Assembly (NCBI GenBank): GCA_002989075.1
Contig: PSQN01000014.1
Location: 1 to 64,000 of the forward strand
Origin: Arthonia radiata
Lineage: Eukaryota; Ascomycota; Arthoniomycetes; Arthoniales; Arthoniaceae
Direction: 5' to 3'
DNA length: 64,000 bases
The translations under genes and the position numbers were made by a program. Below the pieces are notes generated by a model. It saw only the letters and a list, made by a program, of their open reading frames with translations, made no database searches and was not told the DNA's origin. Positions 35,526 through 48,204 of the stretch are shown here, in pieces (the stretch's first letter is position 1; each line of letters begins with the position of its first letter).

Positions 35526-36663
35526 GACGGGTGGTATCGTGTCTCATGAATTATTGTAGACTGGGTAAGAAAGATGCCAGGCCGAAATGCCGTCTTGTAG
35601 GTCTATGCATGTTGGAACCTGGCATGTGCGAGAGAGCTCCAACGTGTCCAAGATCAATGGAGAGTGATATCACTTTCCACGCAACCTAGAATTCGGCACC
35701 AACCGGGCTTGTTCCGCCCGGCCCGCTCTTATCCACTAGACTCACAACGACCCAGCTCATCGTGGGATGCGAGCAAGCAGTTTACTGACGAACGTAACAC
35801 ATGGGAAACAAAAGCGAAGGTGATATGTGAGATATGGTTAGATGCACTTTTTTTTGTACATTTGCTATTATATTCGCGGTGCTGGCCTCGCCATTGACAC
35901 CGGCATCCAACTACTCTACTCAGTAGAGAGCCTTCCAGAGCTAACCAGAGCCTGTGGGTGATGAGCCCAGCTGCGCCGGCAAAATCCAGTGGTACAAAGC
36001 GAGAACCCCCAGACTCAATCAAGAGCTGTTCGCATCCTCGTCTTGCAACGACGCGACCATCCCACGCGGAGCGCATCGAGCACTCCATCAGCGCGGCGGA
36101 ATGCTTCTCGCTTTTCCCACTGGAACCGCCGACACAGACCAACTATGTATTAGTGCTGCAGAGCCTGCTGCAGGCCACCGTCCCTCACGTTCCTGCTGGC
36201 CGCCCGGGCCAGGATGAGTTGACCAGCGGCGCAAGCCTCCGAAGTTCCCGACCTGGCGGTACTTCGTGGGCGCTGACAGACCGCGGTGGCAAGTGTGCTT
36301 TGCCGTGAGGCGATTGTCTGATCCGATGTATTGTATGATCCAGTCCATGCTGATGCTGTAGTGTTCCCGAATTAAGAAAATTTGCCAGTAGGCGTTGTCC
36401 CGATGATGACCCAATATGAGAACCAATTCCTGAACGCGCTCGCTGAATCGACATTGCAAAGAAAACCGACCTAGGTCTGGGGATGCGATATTGTGTGGAG
36501 ATATACGGAAGCCAGTCAAAATCCGGTGAAGGCGCTCGCTCGAGGCCATCCAGTGAAGGAGGTCTCAACCCGAAGTAGTGGGTGCGAAGCGGGTTGCGCT
36601 ACCGCCTAAATGACTTGTCCGAAGGTGTGTGCCTGGCAAAGGAAGTTGCTGCACCGAGTGTTG
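35526..36663. other. Intergenic, no gene seen
   Basis: About 1.1 kb between the start of the DUF3074 gene and the end of the next minus-strand gene. Frames overlap on both strands without a recognisable product. A T-rich run lies near 35,848. The 35,530-35,900 part is the likely promoter region of the DUF3074 gene. Confidence 0.5.
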
Positions 36664-37761
36664 TCAAATTTGTATCGGATACGAAGACGCCATATTATTG
36701 TTGCCAAATCCACCGAGCCCATCAAAGCCGAATGCACTTGCGCTTGGCCCACAATGTTGTGAGATGAGGGTGCTCGGTAGTGGTAGCGATGGGATTGGCG
36801 CCATGGTCGCGGCCGAGGTGTAAGCCTGGGCAGCTGTGCTGAATGACTGACTGTACGGTTGGCTGTATGTCGTCACCGGCGAAGGCATATGAGTCTCTTG
36901 CAAGCCTGATGTCGACCATGGGGAGTGAGAATCAGCGCCAGATGTCACCGTAGGGCTCGGGGTCGACCCGAGTACTCGCCACGGCTCCATTGGTGCTGAG
37001 GTCATCTCCGGCCCCACAGGCGAAGCAGAGGTCGCTGGCGGTGGTAACGAAGTGTGAGGCTGCCACCAACCGGTCTGTTGCTCCATTTGCTGCATTGCGC
37101 CGTACGGATGGACAACATCCACAATCCTTGGCGGCGGAGGCAACAACGGTTGAAACAGATTGTTGATAGCTGTTTTGACCTCATCGCTTCGACCTTCGAG
37201 CAGCTCGCCAGCTCCATCGTCTTCCAGACCCTCTAGAGCTCGAACGTGCGTCCGGTAGACGAATCGGTTGACTGCTTGCACAAAGTCGTCCTGTAGCTTC
37301 TTCAGCTGCGTTTCCTTCTCTGACCAGTCCCAAGTGCTTGCCGCCACATCGGCGGAGTAGATGTCCCGGTGATACTCTACTAAGGCGTCGATGGAGTCTT
37401 GTGTGAGCTTGTACGCGATCTCGTTCTGAGACACCATGTCGACGTGTACCACGTAGGCCTCGATGTGGAGTAGCTGATAATTGTAGATGGCCTCGACCAG
37501 TGGATTTGAGTCTTTCTTTAGTTCCGAGTCAGGCGCCTTCGGGACCATCAGTGAGCACAATGTCCAGATCGCAGATGGGCCAGAAAGTGTTTCTGTGAGA
37601 CATCTGTAATGCTGATTGACACTGTTCAACGGCCGCTTGACCCGGTTAATGCGCTTCAACGCATGTGTTAACCAGGTCTCGACGCGGGCGCCAAGAACAA
37701 TGGTCGGTCCAGAGCGGGGCGCAAAAGCCTGCGCCGAGGCAGGCAATAATGCGAGCGGCAT
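36664..37761 (-). CDS. Conserved-looking helical protein with Pro/Ser/Thr-rich tail, family unknown
   Basis: A single-exon frame of 365 aa from the ATG at 37,761. The upstream extension of the same frame lacks an ATG and is pyrimidine-rich like a 5' leader. Residues about 25-190 are helical and well mixed (ETWLTHALKRINRVKRPLN, QLLHIEAYVVHVDMVSQNEI, SEKETQLKKLQDDFVQAVNR). The second half is disordered: proline repeats, then Ser/Thr/Gln-rich, ending GFDGLGGFGNNNMASSYPIQ and one Ile. A short hydrophobic start (MPLALLPASAQAFA) could be a weak signal peptide, but the helical part looks cytosolic. I do not recognise a domain. The disordered Gln/Ser/Pro tail would fit a regulatory protein, which is only inference. 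Confidence 0.65.
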   Translation of the reverse strand: MPLALLPASAQAFAPRSGPTIVLGARVETWLTHALKRINRVKRPLNSVNQHYRCLTETLSGPSAIWTLCSLMVPKAPDSELKKDSNPLVEAIYNYQLLHIEAYVVHVDMVSQNEIAYKLTQDSIDALVEYHRDIYSADVAASTWDWSEKETQLKKLQDDFVQAVNRFVYRTHVRALEGLEDDGAGELLEGRSDEVKTAINNLFQPLLPPPPRIVDVVHPYGAMQQMEQQTGWWQPHTSLPPPATSASPVGPEMTSAPMEPWRVLGSTPSPTVTSGADSHSPWSTSGLQETHMPSPVTTYSQPYSQSFSTAAQAYTSAATMAPIPSLPLPSTLISQHCGPSASAFGFDGLGGFGNNNMASSYPIQI

Positions 37762-40131
37762 ACCAGGGAAAAGATTTTGCAATGCGATATCAGCGACGGT
37801 TGTAAGGAGAGAAAATAATGAGAAGGAGATGGCGGTAGTGGTCGTGGGTCCTCGTCCGGATGGAAGGAAACGATGTAGATGTCGGGTCGGTATTGGAGGC
37901 GTTAAGGTGGTCGGCAAGAAGGTGGGATGGAGAGAGAAGGTGAGGATGGCGGACGAGTGAGGTGGAGGAAAAGGAGGGAAGTCGTTAAAGTCGTGAGGAA
38001 TGAAGGAGGATCTTATGGGGGAGGATTGCGAGTGTGGCGCGCGTCGAGCCCGTGCAGACCTGCATATGCAGCTAATATGTTAGTCCAACCGCAACATCCT
38101 CAACCTTGTTTATTTTTTGTTACTTCGCCATCTTGAAGCAGCGCCGTCGGCGTCGATGTCGACAATTCAGGGCGCATACCTGGTGTATGGACAGTTCCTG
38201 CGACGACAAGTCTCGAAGTGCAGGGCAGGAGATGTGGGGAGGAGTGTAAGGAAGAAGACGGCATGACTCACCCTAGAAGGGCTGAAGAAAGGAATCAAGG
38301 CGCGCGTCAGCACGCGAGGGTCAGGTGTGCGCAACAAGACCGGTCAAGGACAAGGTTGGGGGGCAAACGCCGATGGGAATTTGATAGTGGTGAGATAAAG
38401 TGCCAACGCTCACAACAAGGAAGCGGGTGAATGCCACTCGGCGGCAACGAGGTGATCTGAGTTTCTATATAGTTACTTGACGTCCGTCTTCGTAGGTCAC
38501 CAGATAGGTCCACCAAGCGGCAGCGTCCATTTCGCATTCAATAGGACGTAATCACGCCCTGCCTTAGTCTGCATCTGGGCATCTGCATGAAACGGGGCAA
38601 GTACTGTCGAAGGACGTCGTCGCAGACGCGAGATCTCGCGCCTCTTCTGCCGGCAGCCTTTCAACACGGCCGTCGGAGGAGATGATGGCACATGTAGTCT
38701 CACCATGATGTTGCAAGAGGCCAAATTGGGTTACGGAGCAGACTGCTGGATCGAGCAATGATAGCTCGAGATGGCCTGCAGACACCCTTGTCTTCAGACA
38801 AGCGACGCGACAGCTTGGGGCTGCTCGCTGGAACGCCCGCCGCTTGAGCCAGGGAAGACAAGCAATACTGCGTGCGCTCGGCGCTGTGAGCCTGGGAGAG
38901 TCGAGATCTGGCAAAAAGCCATCGATAGGCCGTCGCGACTTGGGGCTAGCGACTGGGGTGATTGACAGCCGGCCAATGACGCGCCCGAGGTCAGCTTTTG
39001 CAAGTCACACTCCCCTGCCTCCCACGCTGTTTTCAGCAGTCTCGTGCTACCTGGGCTTGAGATTCACAGCGTCGCCGTGTGTCTCCGTACCCCTTACTGA
39101 CATCTGACGTCTTTGCAGAAGACCGACTTCCTCCTTCGAAGAGCGATACAGTCACCTTGACAGAAATCGACTGTATGGGGATCTGCAACGGCCGCTGTAT
39201 CTGGCTTGTGGCAGTGCACGCTAGAAGTTTGCTGAAGAATTCTGGAATTAGCGACACCTGCTCACCCAAAGTTACACAGATGCGCGGATATGCACGCATG
39301 AAAGGCAAGACCGCTCTGTTTGCGGCCTCGATGATATGCGACCTGCTACATAGTGCCATGATCTGCGCCAGAAAGCAATCAGATCGAACAGCAGCGCTGA
39401 CAGGTGCTCTTAAGATGACGACAGAAGTAGGCACCCAACTCATTACATATCCCTGGGCGATATCCCGGGTTCCCGAGGCACGGACAGCGGGTGGCTATCG
39501 ATAGACACCCATCTCCATTGTGACCGACGTCCGGAGTTTCGGGTCTGTCAATTCTTCTGTGCGTCGGTCCATCGATGAAAGACTGCAAGGTGCCGGGTGA
39601 CACACGAGGCGCTTGCGCGCGACAAGCTCCATGTTTCAAGATCGCCGCGAGAGCAGCGAAACCAAGGCCCGTGAGCGTGGAAAATCGCGCTCGTGCAGGA
39701 GGTCCGTTTCCGGCGTCAGCGGCATTCTTCAGCTGTGTCGGGTTGAAGACTAATGGCAAGTACTGGCCACCAGCATACCACAAAGCCGATGCCACGTCAT
39801 GCCCAGCGGTGTTTTGCACGGCCACTTCAAGGAGCATGGAAGCCGTGCGTCTAGGTTGCGAATGGGTCACGCTACATGGAAAATGGCTCTGCCGGCTATT
39901 AAGCGACTCCCTCGGGCCACATGACCATTTAACGAGTTATCTGTCGACGCTCTGGTTTCGGTCGAGGAATGAAGCAGGGCTTGAGCACCGGATGTCGCAG
40001 CAGTGTTTGAGAAAGAAGCTAAACGCGTGAGCGGGGCAGACGCGTCCTTTCCTGAACGCAGTCTCACCGCATCGACGAGATGGTCTCAGCGCTCTGACAC
40101 GCCGAACTGGAGACATCCTAGGTCGACAACG
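37762..40131. other. Long stretch without a supported gene
   Basis: About 2.4 kb. The first 300 bases carry pyrimidine tracts on the minus strand, probably the leader and promoter of the preceding gene. Frames at 38,564-38,914 (minus), 39,079-39,504 (plus) and 39,379-39,870 (minus) overlap each other and have no domain or splice support. A non-coding RNA or a lineage-specific gene cannot be excluded. No tRNA was seen. Confidence 0.45.
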
Positions 40132-42102
40132 TCAAGATGATATTGCATCCCCGCGTCTTGAAGCCTTAGCTTTCCTCGACCGCTTCCGCTTCTTAGAGGG
40201 TCCCGCATCTCGCTTGATCGGTGCCGGTCGATCTGATTCTGCTGCCATAGACTCCGGTCCCAGTTTCGCTCGTACATAATCTTGAAACGTAGAAGAAGGA
40301 CCATGGCGGTCACCAAAAGTCTCCTTGCGCCATTTCTGTAGCTTCTTCTTGTCGAGCTTGCGGCGGTCTTTATCCTTTCGTTCTTCATCGCGATACGCTG
40401 CAAGTTTCTTCAGACCATGGTGCTGATTCAACTCCCTGTCGTCAGCGAGCAGAATATCACGCGCACTCAGACCGAATGAAGTCGGTGAGGTCGCTCGATA
40501 GCGGAAAGACGCGTTTTTCTTGGATTCGTTGAGATGGGAATTGTCAGTCATCAGGTTTGCGTCAACCATCTCCTCAATTTTGCGATGCTCTTTGCGAGCT
40601 CTTCGCTTGCGCTCAGCGCGCTCGTCATCTCGTTTCCCTTTGTTGACGTGTCCAGACTCTGACACGTGGCCTTGTTCGTGACCGCCAGGGTCTGGCATAC
40701 CATCGGCGGCAGTGTCCCCTTGGGCATCGTCATGTTCTGAAAGCGAAAATTCTGCGTCATTGTCCTCGTTGAAGTCGGGAACGATGTCACCAATGTCAAT
40801 ATCGTCCGACCAACGGGGCTTCTTGAGCTTGTCGGCCTTCGACCTGGCTGAATGGCTCTCACCATCGCTTTGCAGATCTCCTTTCTGAGCGTAGTAATCT
40901 TGACCAAAACGTTTCTGGAATTCCTCATCCCACTTGTCACTGTCAAATGCTGCTTCAAGGAAGCTTGACCATTCATCGACTGGTATGTCAACGTCCTGCA
41001 TACCTGCAGCCTCTTTCGTCTGCTGTAATTTCTGATGCGTCTGCTCGATCCGGAGATTGCGCAGGCGAGCCTTCTCCTCTTCTCGCTCCTCCCTTTCTAG
41101 CTGTCTCCTAGATTTGTCTGTCTCGCGTGCTTTTTTCCTACCCTTCAATTGTTCTCGGCGCACTGAAAACTCTTCGGCGGCTTTGCGCGAGTGTGACATC
41201 AATTTCTCGTTTGCTCGTTCAGGATTCTCAAATCGCATGTTGTACGCTTCCTCAAATTCATCTGCAGCTGCATCTTCCTCGTCGTCGTCCGAATCAAAAG
41301 GATGCAGCCGCGTGTTGTCTCTGGGCACCCATGCTCGGGAAGCCATAAGGCCGGACAAGAATGCCTCTGGATCTTCGTCTGCTTCGGTAACAGAGGGCAG
41401 TTCTGTAGCTGCTTCTGGTTTCTTCTCCGAACGAGCTTTAGGCCACAGAAAGTCATCGTCAGAACTATCCTCATCCACTTCCCCGCCTCCATGCATTTGC
41501 TGCACTAAATCACGCTTCAGCGCATCTTGCTCGTCGGCGTACGTGTGAACTTGCCCCGCATCATCTTGCGGCTGGTCCGCGCTATCGAGTAGGTTTCTTC
41601 GATGATATTCTTGTAGATTGACAGGCTTGCTCTTCGAGAGGCCATTTTGCGTATATTGCGCCTGCTGCGATCCATCAAAAAATGTAAAGTCTTTCTGATA
41701 CAATCGCGGATCCTTGGAACGAATGGCTTCCAGGGTCGCAGATATTGCGTTGTCCACCAGTTCGGTCGCTAAAGCGCCTTCGTCCTCTTCTGAGCTCGAA
41801 TCGGACTCATCCTTTGACCTTGAGGCCCGGGTGCCCATCTCGTTGATCGTTGGCTTCCCATACTTTTCCTCGACTGCTACAGTCAGCCTTGAGCAACTTC
41901 ATCGGATTTTAAGCGGATACTCACGCCTATGTAATTCTTTGCGCTTATTGTTGTGCTCGAAGCGCTTGGCGTACTTTTCGTTGATTTTGAGGTCGTCGGT
42001 CTGTGGCATTGAAGGACCGAGAACGTTCAATGGCACGCCTCCATCGCTACCGCTCTCGCTGTCATCATTTTCGAGAAGCCTCGCACGCTTCGCTGGCCGC
42101 AT
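40132..42102 (-). CDS. KRI1: KRI1-like ribosome biogenesis protein
   Basis: Exon 1 is 41,925-42,102 and exon 2 is 40,132-41,873. The 51-base intron (GTGAGT...TAGCAG) restores the family sequence across the junction (ELHRLEEKYGKP), giving 639 aa. Kri1 features are plain: KDFTFFDG after a conserved DPRLYQ, YHRRNLL, an acidic Asp/Glu/Ser-rich part, a long Lys/Arg/Glu coiled coil, and the C-terminal block with SFRYRATSPTSFGLSARDIL followed by LADDRELN and KKLQKWRKETFG. The very basic end (KKRKRSRKAKASRR) is a nucleolar-type signal. Kri1 binds Krr1 and is needed for 40S pre-ribosome assembly in the nucleolus. It is divergent from the SIP3-type gene, with 219 bases between the starts. Confidence 0.92.
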
Positions 42103-42321
42103 GGTCTCGACGTTGTTCTTCGCTCAGAATCTAATGTTGAGAGTGATTTGATGCAGTGAGCTTACCGGAATTGAAGGCGCGGGATATCTTTGGCCCGTGA
42201 GGCCGAGGCGCGTCGTTCTCGCTTCCTAATGTTCAACCCGACTCCTCTGCTTCGAATCGCACCACAATATGGACAGCCATTTCAGATAAGGCCAGCGTGA
42301 GACGCGAGAGCTGACGTGGCA
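42103..42321. promoter_or_regulatory. Shared upstream region of KRI1 and the SIP3-type gene
   Basis: 219 bases separate two divergent ATGs, so both promoters must share it or overlap. It contains AGATAAGG near 42,282, which fits a GATA-factor site, and GCTGACGTGG just before the SIP3-type ATG, which fits a CRE/bZIP-type site. Both are inferences from short matches. Confidence 0.4.
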
Positions 42322-45300
42322 ATGACGGAGATATCTCAGATCCTTGAGATTCCTGAGATCCCACAGTTGGAGCCCATCATAAAGCCTGTGAGCTTGATGT
42401 ACGCTTCCTCTTGTCAATGATAAGCCGTGCAACACAACGCTGACTTCCGTTCTATAGACCAGTTGGAGCCAAAGAAGCTGCCCTCGACAGCCCGACGTTT
42501 CGAGCTAGCGTGGTCCACTTCTCAGACCAGATCGACGCGGTAGAGAGATGGCTGGAAGGTCTTGCGAGGATTGCAAGCAAGCTCGCGCAGGACGCAACCG
42601 CTCTCGAGAGCGTAATCAAGTCTTTTTCGACCCAGTGTAACAGCCCAAGCTATCTTTCCGAGGCTGTGCTCGATCATGATTACACACTGTCTGCGCTGCG
42701 AGCTTTGGCCCAAGGGGGCGCCCAGGACGTCTGGCAGAAGTCGGTGGTGTCAATGAGGGCAGCGCAACATGCAATCGCCGAACCAATTCGCCAATTTGTG
42801 AATAATGATATCCGGCCCTTCAAGGCATGTTGGACGAGCATCACCCTGGAGTCCCAAGATCCCAACAAGCTGACCTTCGTCCAGGAAGCACGACGCACGC
42901 TAGATCAGCTACAGAAGAGCAATGACTCCTTGCTATTGAAGCATGCTAGTCAGTCGAAGACCAGAGACCCTTCATCGCTGCGCGAGGACTCTTTTCAACT
43001 TCATGAAACCCGCAAAGCATACCTCAGAGCCTCTCTGGACATAGTTGTCATCAGCCCGCAGATTCGCTTAGCACTGGACACGCTACTTGTCAAGATTTGC
43101 AATGACCAGTGGACGCCTATCAAGGGCGTGAAGCAAACATCGGCAAGCTCTTTTAATCAATGTGATACGGAGCTGAAGCGCATCAGGAACTGGGCGGAAG
43201 AATTGACAGAGGGCGAGAAGCCGTTGCGACGAGAGCTACTTACTGCCAGACGCGAGATCGAAGAAAAGGCTGAAGCCTCCATTCGGCCCTCCCGCGACCT
43301 TGACGATTACGCTATTCACACTGTGCCATACCTTGGATCTGGACCACCGCCACAGTCAGATGGCACAGAGCCGCACTCGTCGAAACAGGGATGGTTGTTC
43401 CTCCGGACCATCACTGGTAAGCCTGCACGCACGCACTGGGTCAGGAGGTGGTTTTTCGTAAAAAACGGCATCTTCGGATGTCTTATTCATGGCGCTCGTA
43501 CTGGAGGCGTGGAAGAAAGCGAAAAGATCGGCGTGCTTCTTTGTGGCGTGCGGCCTGCATTTCAGGAAGAGCGACGATTCTGTTTCGAGGTTAAGACCAA
43601 GGACAGCACCATTCTTTTGCAAGCTGAGACCCAATCTGAGCTGACTGATTGGATCCAAGCCTTCGAGGCGGCGAAGAAGAAGGCTATTGAAGACCCCGAG
43701 GCGACAGACATGCTCGCGAGCAGCAACAACCCCTCAGCAGATGCAGCGTTTGCTGTCAGTCCTGCAATTGCTCCTGAGTTAGCAGCAAGGGGAGTCGACG
43801 GGCAGATTACGACCATCACCGAGGATACACACGCTAGTCTACTGGAGCCTGAAGGCACGCCAAACATGCAAGCACGGGCAAGTTTCGACGTAAATGCTTC
43901 AAGAAGATTCGAAGGAGACATTCAAGTTGAGCGCACGCGCGACCATGCAGCCAGGATCCTTGAGAAGTTAGACATCCACAAAAAATCCACGGCCGGTTCT
44001 CAATTGACCGGTGGACTTCAGTCACCAACTGCCGGCTCTGGCATGAGCAGTCTTCTCGGTGCCATCGATGCAGGATCTTCCCCCAATCCCAATGCCTCGA
44101 CACAGATTTTCTATTCGCCATCGATGGCTCCGCCCACTCTGGCCAATCCCCCGGTTCAAACGCATCTCAGCAAAGCGGCCTTGAAGGTGGGAGTCGACCG
44201 TGGCGTTGACTTGGGTGCGGTTGATAAAGGTGGCGGCGTTCCAAGCGGTCTCATGGCCAACCAATGGGGGAGCACGCAGTATGGTTACATCTCCCGTCTC
44301 GAGCGTGGTGAGGTCGGCAAGAAGGTTGCATCACCATCATCAAGCCCTGGGCGCAGGTCTTCAGACCCGACCGATGCTGTTGACTCAGCTCCCATAGGTC
44401 AAACCGGCCACCTCGTGCAAGCGGCCGCATCTACGGCTGCCTTGCAGCCACTGCAGCCTCAACAAAGCTTGAGCTCATCCCATCGAAAGACATTCAGTGC
44501 AGAGACATCTCAAAGGTCACGATCTAGCGCTGCGTTCACGGACTACCCAGACTTCTACCCAACGCCGCTCAAAGCGCATGATGCACAGTTCAGGATGCTC
44601 TTCCCTAACGTGCCCCGTCATGAGCGACTTGTCATGGTGTTCCGCGCCTCATGGAACCCAGACAGCGCCCACAGCTTACCAGGGCGTGTCTTCGTCACTC
44701 AACGCGACATGTTCTTTTATAGTCATCACATGGGCATGGTAGTCGTCCATGGGGCATGTCTCGACAATGTCGCGGAAGTCGCACATGAGTCTGACCAGGG
44801 GCATGATTATCTCTACATGCATATGAAGGAGGGCACACCTGCCGGTCAAGATGATGGTATCATGCTGAAAATATTCCTTGACAGCCCGGTCCTGTTGCAA
44901 AGAAGGCTGAATTATCTTATCCAAAGCAATGACTCGGAAGAACCTCCTGATCTGGAAGCTATCTTGCAACAGCTTGTAAAGATCGAATACAACCTTGAGA
45001 GCGAAGAGCAAGAACGAGAAGCCAGTGACTCCGGTGGTGGGAAGAAAATGTCACGTCGGATGACTGCGTCCAAAGGCACGCGTCTCAGGGTCGAACGTGG
45101 CCTGGGGGGTGACGCAGCTGGTGGCGTTGACGCTGGAGAGGTCGCGCGATTCAAGTTACCTGCAAAGCCCGTCAGCTATACGCCGCTCGACGTCACTGCT
45201 CAAGCGGCTGAGAAGACATTCGAAGTCAGTGCCAAGGCTCTACTACATGTTTTGTTTGGGGACAAAAGCGCAGTGTGTCCTATCATCTATCAGCAACGAG

Positions 45301-46610
45301 GCTCAGAAGCCATCACGCAGCACCCGTGGGTGAAGGTGGATGATCAAGGGCACTTCAAACGCCAGTTTGATTACCAGATCCAGTACACAGGCACGTTTGG
45401 TCGCCAACAGTCAGTGTCAGTCGTCGATTTGCAGAGCATTGACGTCGCCAGTGATCATCTCTGCTACATGATCACGGAGACGAAAGTGCCTTGGCATTTG
45501 CCTCGACCGCGAGACTTCACGCTTGTTACGAAGGTTGTCATCACCCACATGGCAAAATCGAAGAGCAAATTGGCCATCTACGTCAAGGTCAATTGGCTGA
45601 CAAATGCTTGGCTGAGCAAGACCATCATCGAACGTCGAGCTACTGACGACATGCAGCTTGATGCCTTGAATATGATGGACATCGTGACTGAGCAAGTCCA
45701 AAAGCTTGGGCCGGGGTGCTCAACCCGACGTGTCATGGAAATATTTGGCGGCATCGGCCAGCAGACAGAAGCAGCTCAACTCAAAGGTGCAGCAGGCATT
45801 GGGCGCCCACTGCGGGTTGCCGTACGAAAGAGGACTATTCCAAGCCTCTTTTTGGAGACCGCTCGATCATTTTCTGCAAGCGCCGCTTCGACCTTCCTCA
45901 TGCTAATCATTGGATCTGTCCGGTTCTTGGCTAAAACCGTGAGCGCCCATGCTATTCTGATGACATTGTTGTCTGTGAGTCTAGCCTTCAGCTTTTACAG
46001 TGCGTCGGAGCAAGCCGGTATATGGTGGCGAGAGCGGCACACAGCAAGGTTCATGGCAAACCTTGGTGTCGTACCAAACCTCGCTTTGAGCCGATCCATT
46101 CATCTTTCGGACGTCACCGACGCCGTGTCATTCTCCATTTCGCTCACCGGATCGTCAACGGGGCAGTGCTCTCAAGCGTTCCAGGCAATCTTAAATACGA
46201 CTTCGCTTGACGAGACCGCCACGTCCGTTCCGTCGATGCCGCCGTCGTCCTCTTCATCACAGTCTACTTCCCGCCGTCTTCGTCGCGCTCGACAAAGACT
46301 GGGTACGTACAGACACGATACAATGGTGGCACTGCGCTTGATCAATCGAATGGAAAAAGAGACTGTCCAAGCCGAGTATGAGAGTTGGCTTTTGACGGAG
46401 AACAAAATGTGCTCTCAAGTCCAAGAGTTACTTGTACGAGCAACTCGAAGAAACGAGGAGGACGCTTTGGAACATATTGCCAATGAGACAGGCACGCCTA
46501 AGACGAGCCTCTCGCAGGACAGAATCGATCAGCTGTCGGATTGGCTGACGAATTACTGTGGCAGCTGCCAGGCGGAGAGCGAATATCTACGTGTGACTGG
46601 TCTGGGCTGA
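42322..46610 (+). CDS. SIP3: SIP3/Lam-type BAR-PH-GRAM-VASt sterol-transfer protein
   Basis: A 77-base first exon (42,322-42,398), a 59-base intron (GTACGC...TATAG) and a 4,153-base second exon give 1,409 aa. The joined start reads PVSLIPVGAKEAALDSPTFR, as in fungal Sip3 proteins. Domains: a BAR-like helical region (about 40-300); a PH domain (about 334-440, with QGWLFLRT ... WVRRWFFVKNG); a disordered Ser/Pro-rich linker; a GRAM-type domain (about 730-820, MLFPNVPRHERLVMVF ... GRVFVTQRDMFFYS); and a VASt sterol-binding domain (about 930-1,110, ending in the VPWHLPRPRDFTL type motif). One or two transmembrane helices follow at about 1,171-1,206, then a cytosolic or lumenal tail. The yeast relatives Sip3/Lam3 sit at ER-plasma membrane contacts and move sterols. 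A GTG at 42,510 is not the start. Confidence 0.9.
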
Positions 46611-46655
46611 AAGACGCTGTGTTACAATCATACAGACTTAATCGTTGGCCGACAA

Positions 46656-47909
46656 TCATATTTTGGAAGCTCGCAATGGCTTCACAACAAAACCCAGCCG
46701 GGGAAAATGCAAACGGATTTGCGTCATTGGCTCAGGCGCAGAGCGGATAGTATCCGGACGAACAACTACTTCCTCGGGCGTAATGGCAATCAGATGCCCT
46801 ATTGTGGGATCATTCTTACCGGTGTCATCAGGTGCGATCGACACTTTTTCACCCTTTGTCAGTCCAAGTCGCTCATCGAGTTGCGTATGTGACCGAGCGG
46901 GTGTTCTTAAGAGCGGCAATTCTGAACTCTGTAATGACGACAAGAGCGTCTCTTTAATGACGCTCTCGGGCTCGTTGTCGATTTTAGTTTCCGTCAGGGG
47001 CAACCCTGAAACAAAGCCTCGAAATCGAAAGAACCACGACCATATCTGTGGGTATCTCTTCGCATTGAACACTTGGCTGATAATGTCAGCATTGGCATCA
47101 GAAGTTCCACCGCCGGTCAAATCCTCAATGCCTCGACCAGCAGAGATGTCGCGAGCCCAGTCAAGTTGATAATACAGAGAGATGTCTGCCAACGAAGGGG
47201 AATACGTCGGAAATAGCCATTCTCCCGTTGTCAGCTGTGGCTCTAAGAGTGACAGTTGCAAGTCGAGGCTGGACAAGTTCATAGGAATTTTGGACTCCAA
47301 CTTGTCCGCGTCAAGCCTATGTCCTATCAACCCCGCTCGATCTTTGCCGAACGACGTACGCCAGACGCTGCCCGGTATCAAACCAGTGGCAACACGGAAC
47401 AACGGTCGCTAAGAATCTTGCGTCAGCTCCGTCGAAGTCAGTCAGGGCGCTTATCATCGACTGCTTACGTCCGTCCAATACGACGCAAACCCTCGGATGA
47501 GCGGGCGATTGTCCCTCGCACCAGCGCCCCCGGGATACAGAGAGGTGTAGCCATCAAAGAAGACAGTCTCGACAGCTTCAACAATGAGAGAGGTGTCGCA
47601 ATACACCTCATTGCCGATTGCAAGGACAGGTATCCTCCGGTAGGTCAAATGGAAGAAGTCGCGGAGAAGAGGTCGCGGCATCATCGATGGTACGGTGATG
47701 AACGCTTGTTCAGTCAGTGGTTTACAAGTGCGCAGTCAAATATCACTGACTGTATGGGACCTGTTTGAGCCTCAACACCAGGCGCACTTTCTGCGTGAAC
47801 GGGGACGCTGGCAGGCAGAGTAAGCACGTGTGGGGTGAAAATGTCATGGTGTCCTGTACGTACAATCGTAGCCAAACAACACCACTAGCGGCTTTTTCGA
47901 CTCAGTCAT
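46656..47909 (-). CDS. Glutathione S-transferase-like protein with extended C-terminus
   Basis: Four exons: 47,864-47,909, 47,751-47,807, 47,469-47,704 and 46,656-47,408. Introns are 56, 46 and 60 bases, all GT-AG and frame-keeping, giving 363 aa. The N-terminus is a GST thioredoxin fold: VVLFGYDSSPFTQKVRLVLR, then MMPRPLLRDF, YRRIPVLAIGNEVYCDTSLI (the cis-proline and the Ser that binds the glutathione gamma-glutamyl group). A helical C-terminal domain follows (SLADISLYYQLDWARDI). The last 80 residues add a small beta-rich piece (GLTKGEKVSIAPDDTGKNDP) seen in a fungal branch of GST-like proteins. The substrate is unknown. It is divergent from the DUF1295 gene. Confidence 0.82.
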
Positions 47910-48204
47910 GGTGCAAGAGATAGAAACAGGCTCCAATCGATCGGACAAGAAGCTTCTTGAAAAAGATGACAGTCTACAGAGTCTCCACAGTATAATAAAT
48001 ATATGGTATCTTCCCCACGTTACGCTAAGCTCTGACAATGCCTAGCTTAGGAGTAAGCGCCCCGGAGATTGCGGCTCTGTGCCGGGATCTCGCGAATGAC
48101 GTGTGTGATAGCACAAGTAAAAATAGCTTTGTTCGTTCCAATCCTGGCAAGCAGGTCGTCGCGTACTTTCGTTGAATTCACTCATACCTCCTTTAGAATC
48201 TGCA
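47910..48204. promoter_or_regulatory. Shared upstream region of GST-like and DUF1295 genes
   Basis: 295 bases between divergent start codons. Contains TGACGT near 48,098, a CRE/AP-1-type core, and a GC-rich imperfect palindrome near 48,060-48,085. Regulation by either is inference. Confidence 0.35.

Noticed and set aside
39379-39870. 163-codon minus frame and the overlapping plus frame at 39,575-40,030
   Set aside because: Both are open over the same DNA, neither has a domain, signal or splice structure, and codon composition does not favour either.
42510-46610. GTG at 42,510 as start of the SIP3-type gene
   Set aside because: The frame continues upstream into the conserved KEAALDSPTFR segment and a short 5' exon with a good intron.
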